Origin: Muriicola jejuensis
Lineage (GTDB): Bacteria; Bacteroidota; Bacteroidia; Flavobacteriales; Flavobacteriaceae
Assembly (NCBI RefSeq): GCF_010671595.1
Contig: NZ_JAABOP010000001.1
Span: 1,612,001 to 1,676,000 of the forward strand
Length of the DNA: 64,000 bases
Reading direction: 5' to 3'
The translations under genes and the position numbers were made by a program. The notes under the pieces are model-generated. The model saw only the letters and a program-made list of their open reading frames with translations, had not been told where the DNA came from and searched no databases. Shown here piece after piece: positions 35,067 to 42,819 of this stretch (position 1 is its first letter; every line of letters begins with the position of its first letter).

Positions 35067-36077
35067 TCATTTAATATCATAGGTATCCCCGGAGAAAAAG
35101 AGGTCATTGGTCTTCCTGAAAGAAGAGTTGGATTTTACCTGAATGGTAAGGGCATCTTCCCTCTCCTCGAAGGTAACATCCTCAAAACTACGGATGATAC
35201 CGGTAACCATCGGATATTCGAGCCTGACCAGCATCTGGTGCAGGGTGGGATCCTGTTCTTTGGCATCGTGCACAAGGATATCTGATTCCTCAATCCCATT
35301 CTCACCAATAGTTGCCACTTCAAGGCGTAGGCCTTTCAGGACCAACCCCTTATCCCGGACTTTTCCGAAGATCATGGGTTTGCCGTGTTCCACAAAGAGC
35401 TGCCTGTCCTCACGCACTGCCTTGTCAGTGTATTTCGCAAAGCACCCATCATTAAAAATAGGGCAATTCTGCAGTACCTCCACCAGGGCGGTACCCTTGT
35501 ATTTTTCGGAGGCTATAAAGATGTCCGTCATCTCCTTGGGGGTATTTCCGCCAATCCTGGCAAAAAATCGGGCCTGTGCCCCCAGGGCGAGTTCTCCCGC
35601 TGAAAAAGGCGGTTGCGTATTTCCGTAAGGGGAGGACTTGGTCTTCTGCCCAACCAGGGAGGTTGGGGAGAACTGGCCCTTGGTGAGGCCGTAGATCTCA
35701 TTGTTGAACAGGATGATATTGAGATCGAGGTTCCGGCGGAGTACGTGTATGAAATGGTTCCCGCCAATGGCCATGGAGTCTCCATCTCCGGTGATCACCC
35801 ATACGCTTAGTTTTGGATTGGCGAGTTTTACGCCTGATGCTATAGCGGTGGCCCTCCCATGGATGCCGTGCATGCCGTAGGTATTCATGTAATACGGGAA
35901 GCGGGAGGAACATCCGATCCCTGAAATAAAGACGATATTTTCCTTCTTCACCCCGATCTCAGGCAGTGCCTTTTGTACAGATCGCAAGATCACATAGTCG
36001 TCACACCCCGGACACCAGCGCACTTCCTGGTCGCTCGCAAAGTCTTTGTACGTGTATTCCTGAACGGCTGTTTCCAT
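35067..36077 (-). CDS. korB: 2-oxoacid:ferredoxin oxidoreductase beta subunit
   Basis: This 336-aa TPP- and [4Fe-4S]-binding subunit, with its alpha partner, oxidises a 2-oxoacid (probably 2-oxoglutarate) to acyl-CoA and reduces ferredoxin. Cluster ligands are Cys22 and Cys25 (WCPGCDD), Cys56 (GIGCSS) and Cys205 (NCPIFNDGC). TPP binding is by GDGDSMAIGG (97-106) and NNE (125-127). It lacks ferredoxin-like cluster domains, as in the two-subunit Kor enzymes of aerobes such as Mycobacterium and haloarchaea. It is sandwiched between korA (2 bp) and nuoA (17 bp). Confidence 0.92.
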   Translation of the reverse strand: METAVQEYTYKDFASDQEVRWCPGCDDYVILRSVQKALPEIGVKKENIVFISGIGCSSRFPYYMNTYGMHGIHGRATAIASGVKLANPKLSVWVITGDGDSMAIGGNHFIHVLRRNLDLNIILFNNEIYGLTKGQFSPTSLVGQKTKSSPYGNTQPPFSAGELALGAQARFFARIGGNTPKEMTDIFIASEKYKGTALVEVLQNCPIFNDGCFAKYTDKAVREDRQLFVEHGKPMIFGKVRDKGLVLKGLRLEVATIGENGIEESDILVHDAKEQDPTLHQMLVRLEYPMVTGIIRSFEDVTFEEREDALTIQVKSNSSFRKTNDLFFSGDTYDIK

Positions 36078-36079
36078 GG

Positions 36080-37933
36080 TTATGATAGGATTTGTTTGAA
36101 TTTTTCTTTCAATTCATTGTTGGAAAAGGGCAAGCCCTGAATCTTGTTGTATTGCAGGAATTCATACTTGCCGAAATGAGACTTCAGCACTTTGACGAAC
36201 TGCCCGGTGTTCAATTCGCATACAACGATCTTCTTGAAATGGCTGAGGACCTCTTCTGTATTGGCAGGCAGAGGATTGAGGTAGTGGAAATGCGCCAGGC
36301 CTATATTCTTGAATCCCTCCTCGTGCAGGTGTTTTACAGCCGTATGCAAACTTCCGTATGTCCCTCCCCATCCGATGACCAGCAGATCTCCAGACTGGGC
36401 GAATTCCACTTTCTGAGTCGGGATATAATTCTGTACGCGTTTGACTTTTTCTGCCCTGATTCGGGTCATGTATTCGTGATTTTCCGGAACGTAAGAGACA
36501 TTCCCGGAGATCTTGTCCTTCTCAAGACCCCCTACTCGGTGTTCCAGTCCCGGGGTACCCGGAACGGCCCAGTACCGTGCCAGGGAATCCTTATCGCGTT
36601 CATAAGGCATATAATCCTCCTTTGCCTCTGTCAGTTTCATGTTTTTGATCTCGGGCATATCATCCACCGTCTGAATTTTCCATGGAGCAGAACCATTAGC
36701 TATATACCCGTCCGTGAGCAGGATGACAGGCGTCATATGCTCCAGGGTGAGCTTGGCTGCCTGATAGGCGAAATTGAAACAATTGGCAGGCGTACTCGCT
36801 GCAATGACGATCACGGGGCTCTCCCCATTCCGTCCATACATAGCCTGCAGCAGGTCTGATTGCTCCGTTTTGGTAGGCAATCCGGTGGAGGGACCACCTC
36901 TTTGTACGTCAACCACCACCAGGGGAAGTTCGATCATCATGGCCAGACCCAGGGCCTCTCCCTTAAGGGCCAGTCCGGGGCCCGAGGTAGTGGTGATCGC
37001 GAGGTCTCCTGCAAAGGAAGCCCCAATGGCAGAGGTAATACCAGCTATCTCGTCTTCTGCCTGGAGGGTTTTCACCCCAAAGTGTTTGTGCTTTACCAGT
37101 TCGTGAAGGATATCCGAAGCGGGGGTTATAGGATAAGAACCCAGAAAAAGTTCCATCCCGGATTTTTCTGCCGCTGCCAGGAACCCCCAGGCAGTAGCAG
37201 TATTCCCCATGATGATCCTGTAGGTGCCTGCCGGCATTTTAGCCGGGGAGATGGTATAGGCATTCGGGATGAGTTCAAGGGTTTCCGCGAAGAAATAACC
37301 GGCATTGAGGACCTTGGTATTTGCCTCGATGAGCTCGGGTTTGTTCCTGAACTTCTTTTGGAAAAATTCTATGGTGTGTTCCGTGGAGCGGTGGTACATC
37401 CAGTAAACCATCCCCAGGGCGAACATATTCTTACTTCTGGTAATGGCCTTGTTATCCAGGCCCTGTACATCCTTGAGTGCCTCTTTCGTGAGGGAGGTCA
37501 TGGCCACCTCTATCACCCTGTAATTCTCCAGGCTGTTGTCTTCCAGCGGATTGGTTTCGTACTGGGCCTTTTCCAGGTTCTTTTTAGTAAAGGCGTCGGT
37601 ATCTACTATAATGGTGTGCCCCGGTTTAACGGCGTGCAGGTTTGTTTTCAATCCGGCCGGATTCATGGCTACCAGCAGGTCTACTTCATCTCCGGGGGTG
37701 CTGATCTCCACACTCCCGATGTGCACCTGGTATCCGGATACCCCGTACAGACTTCCCTGAGGGGCCCGGATTTCGGCAGGGTAATTAGGGAATGTGGCCA
37801 CATCATTCCCGAACATGGCTGAAGTATCGGAGAATTGAGTACCCGTGAGCTGCATACCATCCCCGGAATCGCCAACAAAACGAATGATGACCGCTTCCAG
37901 GATCTCTTGGGGAGTGTCAGTTTGTATATCCAT
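36080..37933 (-). CDS. korA: 2-oxoacid:ferredoxin oxidoreductase alpha subunit (gamma-alpha fusion)
   Basis: This 617-aa protein fuses the gamma domain (residues 12-215, beginning VIIRFVGDSGDGMQLTG) with the alpha domain (about 240-617). The YPITPAS motif at 267-273 binds the 2-oxoacid carboxylate. This fusion is the hallmark of aerobic two-subunit Kor enzymes. It is the first gene of the korAB-nuoABCDHIJKLMN operon. The promoter lies about 50 nt upstream with a -7 box TAAATTTG and a Crp/Fnr-like palindrome shared with the divergent ferredoxin gene. 2-Oxoglutarate is the most likely substrate because a separate pyruvate enzyme is encoded nearby. Confidence 0.92.
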   Translation of the reverse strand: MDIQTDTPQEILEAVIIRFVGDSGDGMQLTGTQFSDTSAMFGNDVATFPNYPAEIRAPQGSLYGVSGYQVHIGSVEISTPGDEVDLLVAMNPAGLKTNLHAVKPGHTIIVDTDAFTKKNLEKAQYETNPLEDNSLENYRVIEVAMTSLTKEALKDVQGLDNKAITRSKNMFALGMVYWMYHRSTEHTIEFFQKKFRNKPELIEANTKVLNAGYFFAETLELIPNAYTISPAKMPAGTYRIIMGNTATAWGFLAAAEKSGMELFLGSYPITPASDILHELVKHKHFGVKTLQAEDEIAGITSAIGASFAGDLAITTTSGPGLALKGEALGLAMMIELPLVVVDVQRGGPSTGLPTKTEQSDLLQAMYGRNGESPVIVIAASTPANCFNFAYQAAKLTLEHMTPVILLTDGYIANGSAPWKIQTVDDMPEIKNMKLTEAKEDYMPYERDKDSLARYWAVPGTPGLEHRVGGLEKDKISGNVSYVPENHEYMTRIRAEKVKRVQNYIPTQKVEFAQSGDLLVIGWGGTYGSLHTAVKHLHEEGFKNIGLAHFHYLNPLPANTEEVLSHFKKIVVCELNTGQFVKVLKSHFGKYEFLQYNKIQGLPFSNNELKEKFKQILS

Positions 37934-37988
37934 GATTCCTTAGGATTTAGAATAAAATGTTAGAGAGACGGCAAGGACATATAAAGAT

Positions 37989-37996
37989 CAAATTTA
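37989..37996 (-). promoter_or_regulatory. -7 element of the kor-nuo operon
   Basis: The minus strand reads TAAATTTG, a perfect TAnnTTTG. Its first T is 29.5 bp from the centre of the palindrome at 38020-38031. There is no usable -33 TTG, consistent with activator dependence. Confidence 0.7.
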
Positions 37997-38018
37997 ATTT
38001 CTGGATAATCAAGGAAAC

Positions 38019-38032
38019 ATGATTTTTATCAT
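38019..38032. promoter_or_regulatory. Crp/Fnr-like palindrome shared by korA and ferredoxin promoters
   Basis: ATGAT-TTTT-ATCAT is a perfect 14-bp inverted repeat with FNR-type spacing (FNR consensus TTGAT-N4-ATCAA). It stands at about -40 from the predicted start of both divergent transcripts, the class II activator position. Confidence 0.7.
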
Positions 38033-38054
38033 TAAATTAGGAGAAGAGGTTATC

Positions 38055-38062
38055 TACTTTTA
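38055..38062 (+). promoter_or_regulatory. -7 element of the ferredoxin promoter
   Basis: TACTTTTA differs from TAnnTTTG only in the last base. Its first T is 29.5 bp from the centre of the upstream palindrome, the same distance as for korA. An identical TACTTTTA lies at the same distance in front of nifJ. Confidence 0.6.
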
Positions 38063-38087
38063 ACCTCAAGTATTCAAATTTGTTATT

Positions 38088-38438
38088 ATGGCTATTATAA
38101 TCACAGACGAATGCATTAACTGCGATGCCTGTATCTCGGAATGTCCCAATAATGCGATCTACGAACCGGACCAGGAATGGTCGTACTCTGATGAAACCGC
38201 TTTATCCGGCACAGTGACGACTCCTGGTGGGGCAGAGGTGGACGCTGATGCTGAGAATGAACCTATATCGGATGAATTCTACTACATTGTTCCCGACAAG
38301 TGCACGGAGTGTAAAGGATTCCATGATGAACCTCAATGTGCCTCCGTCTGTCCGGTAGATTGTTGTGTTCCCGACGATAATCATGTAGAAACGGAAGACC
38401 AGCTGCTCCAAAAGAAAGCCTGGTTGCACGGGGAATAA
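38088..38438 (+). CDS. 2[4Fe-4S] ferredoxin with acidic insertion
   Basis: This 116-aa low-potential ferredoxin has cluster I ligands Cys9, 12, 15 and 19 (CINCDACISECP) and cluster II ligands Cys72, 75, 84 and 88 with an 8-residue gap between the second and third (CX2CX8CX3CP). The enlarged second loop is the feature of Chromatium-type ferredoxins, which have very low potentials. About 40 residues of acidic sequence (Asp/Glu-rich, residues 27-66) separate the clusters, and two more Cys (92 and 93) follow. It is divergent from korAB-nuo and precedes nifJ, so it is the natural carrier between the oxoacid oxidoreductases and complex I. Confidence 0.93.
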   Translation: MAIIITDECINCDACISECPNNAIYEPDQEWSYSDETALSGTVTTPGGAEVDADAENEPISDEFYYIVPDKCTECKGFHDEPQCASVCPVDCCVPDDNHVETEDQLLQKKAWLHGE

Positions 38439-38507
38439 AGGCAAGAGTCGAATATTAGTTAAAGCGTTCCAAACATTCATTAAAGGAAATTATTTCTATC
38501 GAAGAGA

Positions 38508-38720
38508 TCACTCCTCCTCCGTTTCGGATGGGGGGTGATCTTTGATTTTATGCCCATCGGATCCCATGGCGGATCCCCTTTCTCCCAATTCATCAATACC
38601 CGTAGTTAAAACCACCCATTTACCCTCCTGGAGTACAGGAAATAACACCTGATAAATGTCATAGTTTACCCTATGGCATAATGGTACTTTTAAAAGATTT
38701 GCAGGCTGTGGTATGTCCAT
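38508..38720 (-). CDS. Possible small protein (doubtful)
   Basis: A 70-codon open frame ends in a charged SETEEE tail and has protein-like composition, including EGKWVVLTTGIDELGERGSAMG. Against it, the nifJ promoter palindrome and -7 element (38650-38692) lie inside its 5' part. A shorter version from GTG 38648 would avoid that clash. Its third-codon positions are more AT-rich than in neighbouring genes, and I recognise no family. Confidence 0.25.
   Translation of the reverse strand: MDIPQPANLLKVPLCHRVNYDIYQVLFPVLQEGKWVVLTTGIDELGERGSAMGSDGHKIKDHPPSETEEE
38649..38668 (+). promoter_or_regulatory. Crp/Fnr-like site upstream of nifJ
   Basis: CTGATAAATGTCATAGTTTA contains TGAT-N4-GTCA (centre 38655.5). 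It matches the tonB site (49420-49439) at 18 of 20 positions and shares CTGAYA and TCATAGTT with the site before the DoxX gene. Confidence 0.65.
38685..38692 (+). promoter_or_regulatory. -7 element of the nifJ promoter
   Basis: TACTTTTA (TAnnTTTG with one mismatch) starts 29.5 bp from the centre of the palindrome, the same geometry as at the korA, ferredoxin and DoxX promoters. Predicted leader about 100 nt. Confidence 0.55.
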
Positions 38721-38798
38721 ATTCGGATATCCGTTTCTGAGACCTGTCGGGAACTGCGGTCAGAAATCTACACAAGGTTTTAATCTAAATGGAACACC

Positions 38799-41700
38799 AT
38801 GAAAAGAGAATTTCCAAAACTGATCTGTGACGCCAATGAGGCGGTTGCCAGGATAGCCCATAAGACCAATGAGGTCTGTGCCATTTATCCCATCACACCA
38901 GCTTCACCCATGGGAGAACACGTGGATGTCTACAGTTCCAACGGACAAAAAAATATCTGGGGCAACGTCCCCCGTATCGTTGAAATGCAAAGCGAAGGCG
39001 GAGCTGCCGGGGCCGTACACGGCTCATTACAGGCCGGGGCGCTGACCACTACCTTTACCGCCTCCCAGGGCTTGTTATTAATGATACCCAACATGTATAA
39101 GATCGCGGGGGAATTATTGCCTGCCGTCATCCACGTGGCCGCAAGGACCGTAGCCACACATGCCCTCTCTATCTTCGGGGATCATTCGGATGTAATGGCT
39201 ACCAGGCAAACAGGATTCTCCATGATGTTCGGGGGTTCTGTACAGGAGGCCATGGATTTTGCCCTGATCTCCCAGGTCGCTACCTTAAAGACCCGCGTTC
39301 CTTTTCTGAATATTTTTGACGGGTTCCGCACCTCCCATGAGATCTCCAAGATCGATGCGATCCCCGATGAGGTGATCAAGGCGATGATGCCCGAAGACGA
39401 GATCGCGGATCACAAAAACAGATCCCTGGATCCGGACCATCCCGTAGTAAGGGGTACTTCCCAAAACCCGGATGTATTCTTCCAGGCCAGGGAAGCCGCA
39501 AACCCCCAATACGCAAGGGTACCTGATGTGGTCACGGAAGTAATGGATGAGTTTTACACCCATACCGGTCGCAGGTATCAACTTTTTGAATACATCGGCC
39601 ATCCACAGGCTGAGCGTATCATCATCATCATGGGTTCCGGAGAAGGTGCCGTGAGGGAAACGGTTGAGACCCTTGTAGAACAGGGCGACAAAGTAGGTGC
39701 CGTATTCGTACGCTTATACAGGCCCTTCTCCATGGATCACTTTATGGAAAGGTTGCCCAAGTCGGTTAAGAAGATCGCTGTCCTCGACAGGACCAAAGAA
39801 CCCGGCAGCCTTGGCGAACCCCTGTATCTGGATGTGGTTACCGCCTTTGTGGAAAGCCAGAGAGAAATGCCGGTTATCGTTGGAGGCAGGTATGGCCTCT
39901 CCTCCAAGGAATTCAACCCCGCCATGGTCAAAGGGATATTCGATGAACTGCTCAAGAAACAACCCAAGAACCACTTCACTATCGGTATCAATGATGACCT
40001 CGGCCATACCAGCCTGGAATACAATCCGGTCTTCAAAACGAAAAAAACGACCTTTAACTGTATGTTCTACGGCCTTGGGTCCGATGGAACGGTTGGAGCC
40101 AATAAAAACTCTATCAAAATCATCGGTGAGACCACCGATAATTACGTACAGGGATATTTTGTATACGATTCCAAGAAAGCGGGGGCGCAGACCATTTCAC
40201 ATTTGCGCTTTGGTCCCAACCCGGTCTATTCTTCCTACCTGATCAATACAGCCGATTTCATCGCCTGCCACCAGTTTAATTTTATAGAAAAATACGATGT
40301 CCTCTCACATATCAAAAAGGGAGGTACCTTCCTGCTCAATGCCCCGTATTCCAAAGAGGAGATCTGGGATCAGTTGCCCAGTACCATGCAGCAGGAGATC
40401 ATAGACAACGAACTGAATTTCTATGTGATAGATGCGACCAAGGTGGCCCAGGAAGCCAAACTTGGAAAAAGGACCAATACGGTTCTGCAGACCTGTTTCT
40501 TTGCCATCTCAGGAATACTGCCCAGGGAAGAGGCCATCGAGAAGATCAAAAACGCCATCGTGAAGTCCTATTCCCACAAAGGGGATAAGGTGGTGAAGAT
40601 GAATTTCAAAGCGGTAGATACTTCCCTTAAACACCTGGAAAAGGTAGATTACCCAAAAAAGACGACAAATACCAGGGGACTGAGATCCATTATGAGCGGA
40701 GAACCCGATCCCTTTGTCAAAGAAGTACTGGGTAAGATCCTGGCAGGGAGGGGAGACGAACTCCCCGTCAGCTACTTCCCCATTGACGGGACCTTTCCCA
40801 CAGGGACGACCCAGTATGAGAAGAGGGGCATAGCCGACTTTATCCCGGTATGGGATGGTGAGGACCTGTGTACCCAGTGCAACAAATGCGTTGCGATCTG
40901 TCCACATGCCGCGATACGGGCCAAGGTAGTACCCAATGAGGAACTCACCTCTGCTCCGGAAACCCTCAAACACGTTCCAGCTAAGGGAAGGCCGTTCACA
41001 GGTGAAAAGGAATCCTATATCCTTCAGGTCTCTCCGGAAGATTGCACGGGTTGTGATCTTTGTGTGGCCGTATGTCCGGCTGAAAGCAAGGAGATCCCGG
41101 ATTTCAAGGCCATCAACATGCACAGGAAACTGGATGTAGACACGGTCGAAAACGAACACTGGAACTATTTTACCCAGTTGCCTGATTACGACCGATCTGC
41201 CCTGCAGATCACCAATGTCAAAGGATCCCAGTTCCTGGAACCCCTCTTTGAATTCTCAGGTGCGTGTTCAGGGTGTGGGGAAACCCCTTATATCAAGATG
41301 TTGACCCAGCTGTACGGCGATAGTATCATGATTGCCAATGCCACGGGTTGTTCCTCTATCTACGGTGGCAACCTGCCAACCACTCCTTACAAAACCAATA
41401 AGGAAGGTCGTGGCCCGGCCTGGGCCAATTCCCTCTTCGAGGACAATGCCGAATTCGGTTTCGGAATGAAGCTGGCGCTTTCAAAAAAACAGGAAATCGC
41501 CGTGGATCTGCTGAAATCCCTGGAGGAAACCGTGGGCAGCCAACTTGTAGAATCGATCCTTAACAATCCGGAGGAAGATGAGGCGCAGCGAAAGGAGAAA
41601 TTCAAACACCTGGATGAATTGAAAAGCATCCTCAAAGCCCACAGGGACATCCCTGAGGCCAAAAAGTTGTTGAACCTGACGGAGTACCTAAGGAAAAAGG

Positions 41701-42332
41701 CTGTGTGGATCCTCGGTGGTGACGGTTGGGCCTATGATATCGGATACGGAGGAGTAGACCACGTCCTGGCTTCAGGAGAAGATATCAATATCATGGTGCT
41801 GGATACAGAGGTGTATTCCAATACGGGAGGACAGACCTCTAAGGCCACCCCTCTCGGGGCCAGTGCCAAGTTCTCTGTCTCCGGTAAGCGTACTGGAAAG
41901 AAGAGCCTTGCCTTGCAGGCCATTTCCTATGGTAATGTGTACGTGGCACAGGTAGCGATGGGCGCCAAGGATATGCAAACCCTGAGGGCCATCGAAGAGG
42001 CAGCTGCCTACCCTGGACCTTCCCTGATCGTGGCTTACTCCCACTGCGGGGAACACGGATACGACCTCAAAGAAGGAGCACTGCACCAGGAGAGGGCCGT
42101 GGAGACAGGTTACTGGCCATTGTTCCGTTTCGACCCGTCAAAACCCAAAGGCAAGAAATTCAAACTGGATTCCAAGGAACCCAGCAGGCCGCTTGAGGAT
42201 TTTATGTACAGGGAAACCCGATTTACCAGGGTAGTCAAGGAAAATCCGGAATTGGGGGCAAGCTTGTTAAAACAAGCCCAGGAAGAAGTGGAAACCAGAT
42301 GGGAGCGCCTCGAACTCTTCAGAAATATGTAA
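38799..42332 (+). CDS. nifJ: Pyruvate:ferredoxin (flavodoxin) oxidoreductase, single chain
   Basis: This 1177-aa enzyme carries all PFOR domains in one chain and converts pyruvate and CoA to acetyl-CoA, CO2 and reduced ferredoxin. YPITPAS (residues 30-36) binds pyruvate. Two ferredoxin-like clusters follow (CTQCNKCVAICP about 690; CTGCDLCVAVCP about 749), then the proximal cluster (GACSGCGE about 822) and the TPP site (GDGWAYDIGYGG about 974; YSNTGGQTS about 1007). PFOR is usually oxygen-sensitive, so its presence with Kor and complex I in a flavobacterium is notable. The promoter has a Crp/Fnr-like site. A weak hairpin follows the stop. Confidence 0.96.
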   Translation: MKREFPKLICDANEAVARIAHKTNEVCAIYPITPASPMGEHVDVYSSNGQKNIWGNVPRIVEMQSEGGAAGAVHGSLQAGALTTTFTASQGLLLMIPNMYKIAGELLPAVIHVAARTVATHALSIFGDHSDVMATRQTGFSMMFGGSVQEAMDFALISQVATLKTRVPFLNIFDGFRTSHEISKIDAIPDEVIKAMMPEDEIADHKNRSLDPDHPVVRGTSQNPDVFFQAREAANPQYARVPDVVTEVMDEFYTHTGRRYQLFEYIGHPQAERIIIIMGSGEGAVRETVETLVEQGDKVGAVFVRLYRPFSMDHFMERLPKSVKKIAVLDRTKEPGSLGEPLYLDVVTAFVESQREMPVIVGGRYGLSSKEFNPAMVKGIFDELLKKQPKNHFTIGINDDLGHTSLEYNPVFKTKKTTFNCMFYGLGSDGTVGANKNSIKIIGETTDNYVQGYFVYDSKKAGAQTISHLRFGPNPVYSSYLINTADFIACHQFNFIEKYDVLSHIKKGGTFLLNAPYSKEEIWDQLPSTMQQEIIDNELNFYVIDATKVAQEAKLGKRTNTVLQTCFFAISGILPREEAIEKIKNAIVKSYSHKGDKVVKMNFKAVDTSLKHLEKVDYPKKTTNTRGLRSIMSGEPDPFVKEVLGKILAGRGDELPVSYFPIDGTFPTGTTQYEKRGIADFIPVWDGEDLCTQCNKCVAICPHAAIRAKVVPNEELTSAPETLKHVPAKGRPFTGEKESYILQVSPEDCTGCDLCVAVCPAESKEIPDFKAINMHRKLDVDTVENEHWNYFTQLPDYDRSALQITNVKGSQFLEPLFEFSGACSGCGETPYIKMLTQLYGDSIMIANATGCSSIYGGNLPTTPYKTNKEGRGPAWANSLFEDNAEFGFGMKLALSKKQEIAVDLLKSLEETVGSQLVESILNNPEEDEAQRKEKFKHLDELKSILKAHRDIPEAKKLLNLTEYLRKKAVWILGGDGWAYDIGYGGVDHVLASGEDINIMVLDTEVYSNTGGQTSKATPLGASAKFSVSGKRTGKKSLALQAISYGNVYVAQVAMGAKDMQTLRAIEEAAAYPGPSLIVAYSHCGEHGYDLKEGALHQERAVETGYWPLFRFDPSKPKGKKFKLDSKEPSRPLEDFMYRETRFTRVVKENPELGASLLKQAQEEVETRWERLELFRNM

Positions 42333-42336
42333 AGCA

Positions 42337-42359
42337 TTCCCCCGGGGATCCTGGGGGAA
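42337..42359 (+). terminator. Hairpin after nifJ (weak terminator)
   Basis: A 7-bp stem (42337-42343 with 42353-42359) follows the nifJ stop, with a 9-nt loop. Only a short AT-rich stretch follows, so termination is probably partial and the HEPN-like gene may be read through. Confidence 0.4.
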
Positions 42360-42399
42360 ACTTAATTTGATCACGCTATAAATATCAATTACAGACATC

Positions 42400-42777
42400 A
42401 TGGAAACCCTAGCAAACCGCTATTTCGAGATAGCCGTTGAAAAGATGAAGGAAGCCAACCGAGAATTGTACCGGCCAGAGGAAGATGTAGTTTCTTTCCT
42501 GGTTTGTAAAAATGCCCAGATCGCAGTTCAGAATTATCTCAGAGGATATCTATTGCGCAGCGGCATAGAGACCAAGAAGGAAGATACCCTGGATCATCTT
42601 TACAAACAGTGTGTGAATCTCAATAAGAATTTTAACCAGGTAGATCTGAAAGGGTTCAACTGCCAGTATGAAAACACAAAGGCCAAGTATTGTGACGGGG
42701 TTGAAAAGGTGAGCAGGTGCTTTGAGATAGCCAACAGGCTGGATACCTTCCTGAGGAAGGAAAAGGTCATTGGTTGA
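42400..42777 (+). CDS. HEPN-domain-like protein
   Basis: This 125-aa all-helical protein resembles HEPN domains: AVEKMKEANRELY (about residue 12) and KNAQIAVQNYLRGYLLRSG (about 37), the helix pair usually seen in the family, followed by TLDHLYKQC. The nuclease RX4-6H motif is not evident, so it may be a non-catalytic helical-bundle protein. It has five cysteines (36, 71, 88, 98, 107), many for its size. It starts 67 bp after nifJ on the same strand and may be co-transcribed. A function in PFOR biology is only positional inference. Confidence 0.6.
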   Translation: METLANRYFEIAVEKMKEANRELYRPEEDVVSFLVCKNAQIAVQNYLRGYLLRSGIETKKEDTLDHLYKQCVNLNKNFNQVDLKGFNCQYENTKAKYCDGVEKVSRCFEIANRLDTFLRKEKVIG

Positions 42778-42819
42778 CCCAGGCTGACAATTTTCACGCC
42801 TTCTTCGTAGGATCAAAAG

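Larger units (their letters stand above)
38439..38798. other. 360-bp gap before nifJ containing a regulated promoter
   Basis: Apart from a doubtful minus-strand reading frame, this interval holds the palindrome at 38650-38661 and a -7-like TACTTTTA at 38685-38692, leaving a leader of about 100 nt before nifJ. I see no tRNA, strong terminator or other conserved element. Confidence 0.5.

Noticed and set aside
36860-37822. 320-codon plus-strand frame opposite korA
   Set aside because: Antisense to a certain conserved gene, rich in Gly, His and Arg, with no family resemblance.
38075-38082. CAAATTTG as the ferredoxin -7 element
   Set aside because: It lacks the TA and would put the transcription start on the start codon; TACTTTTA at 38055 fits the palindrome spacing better.
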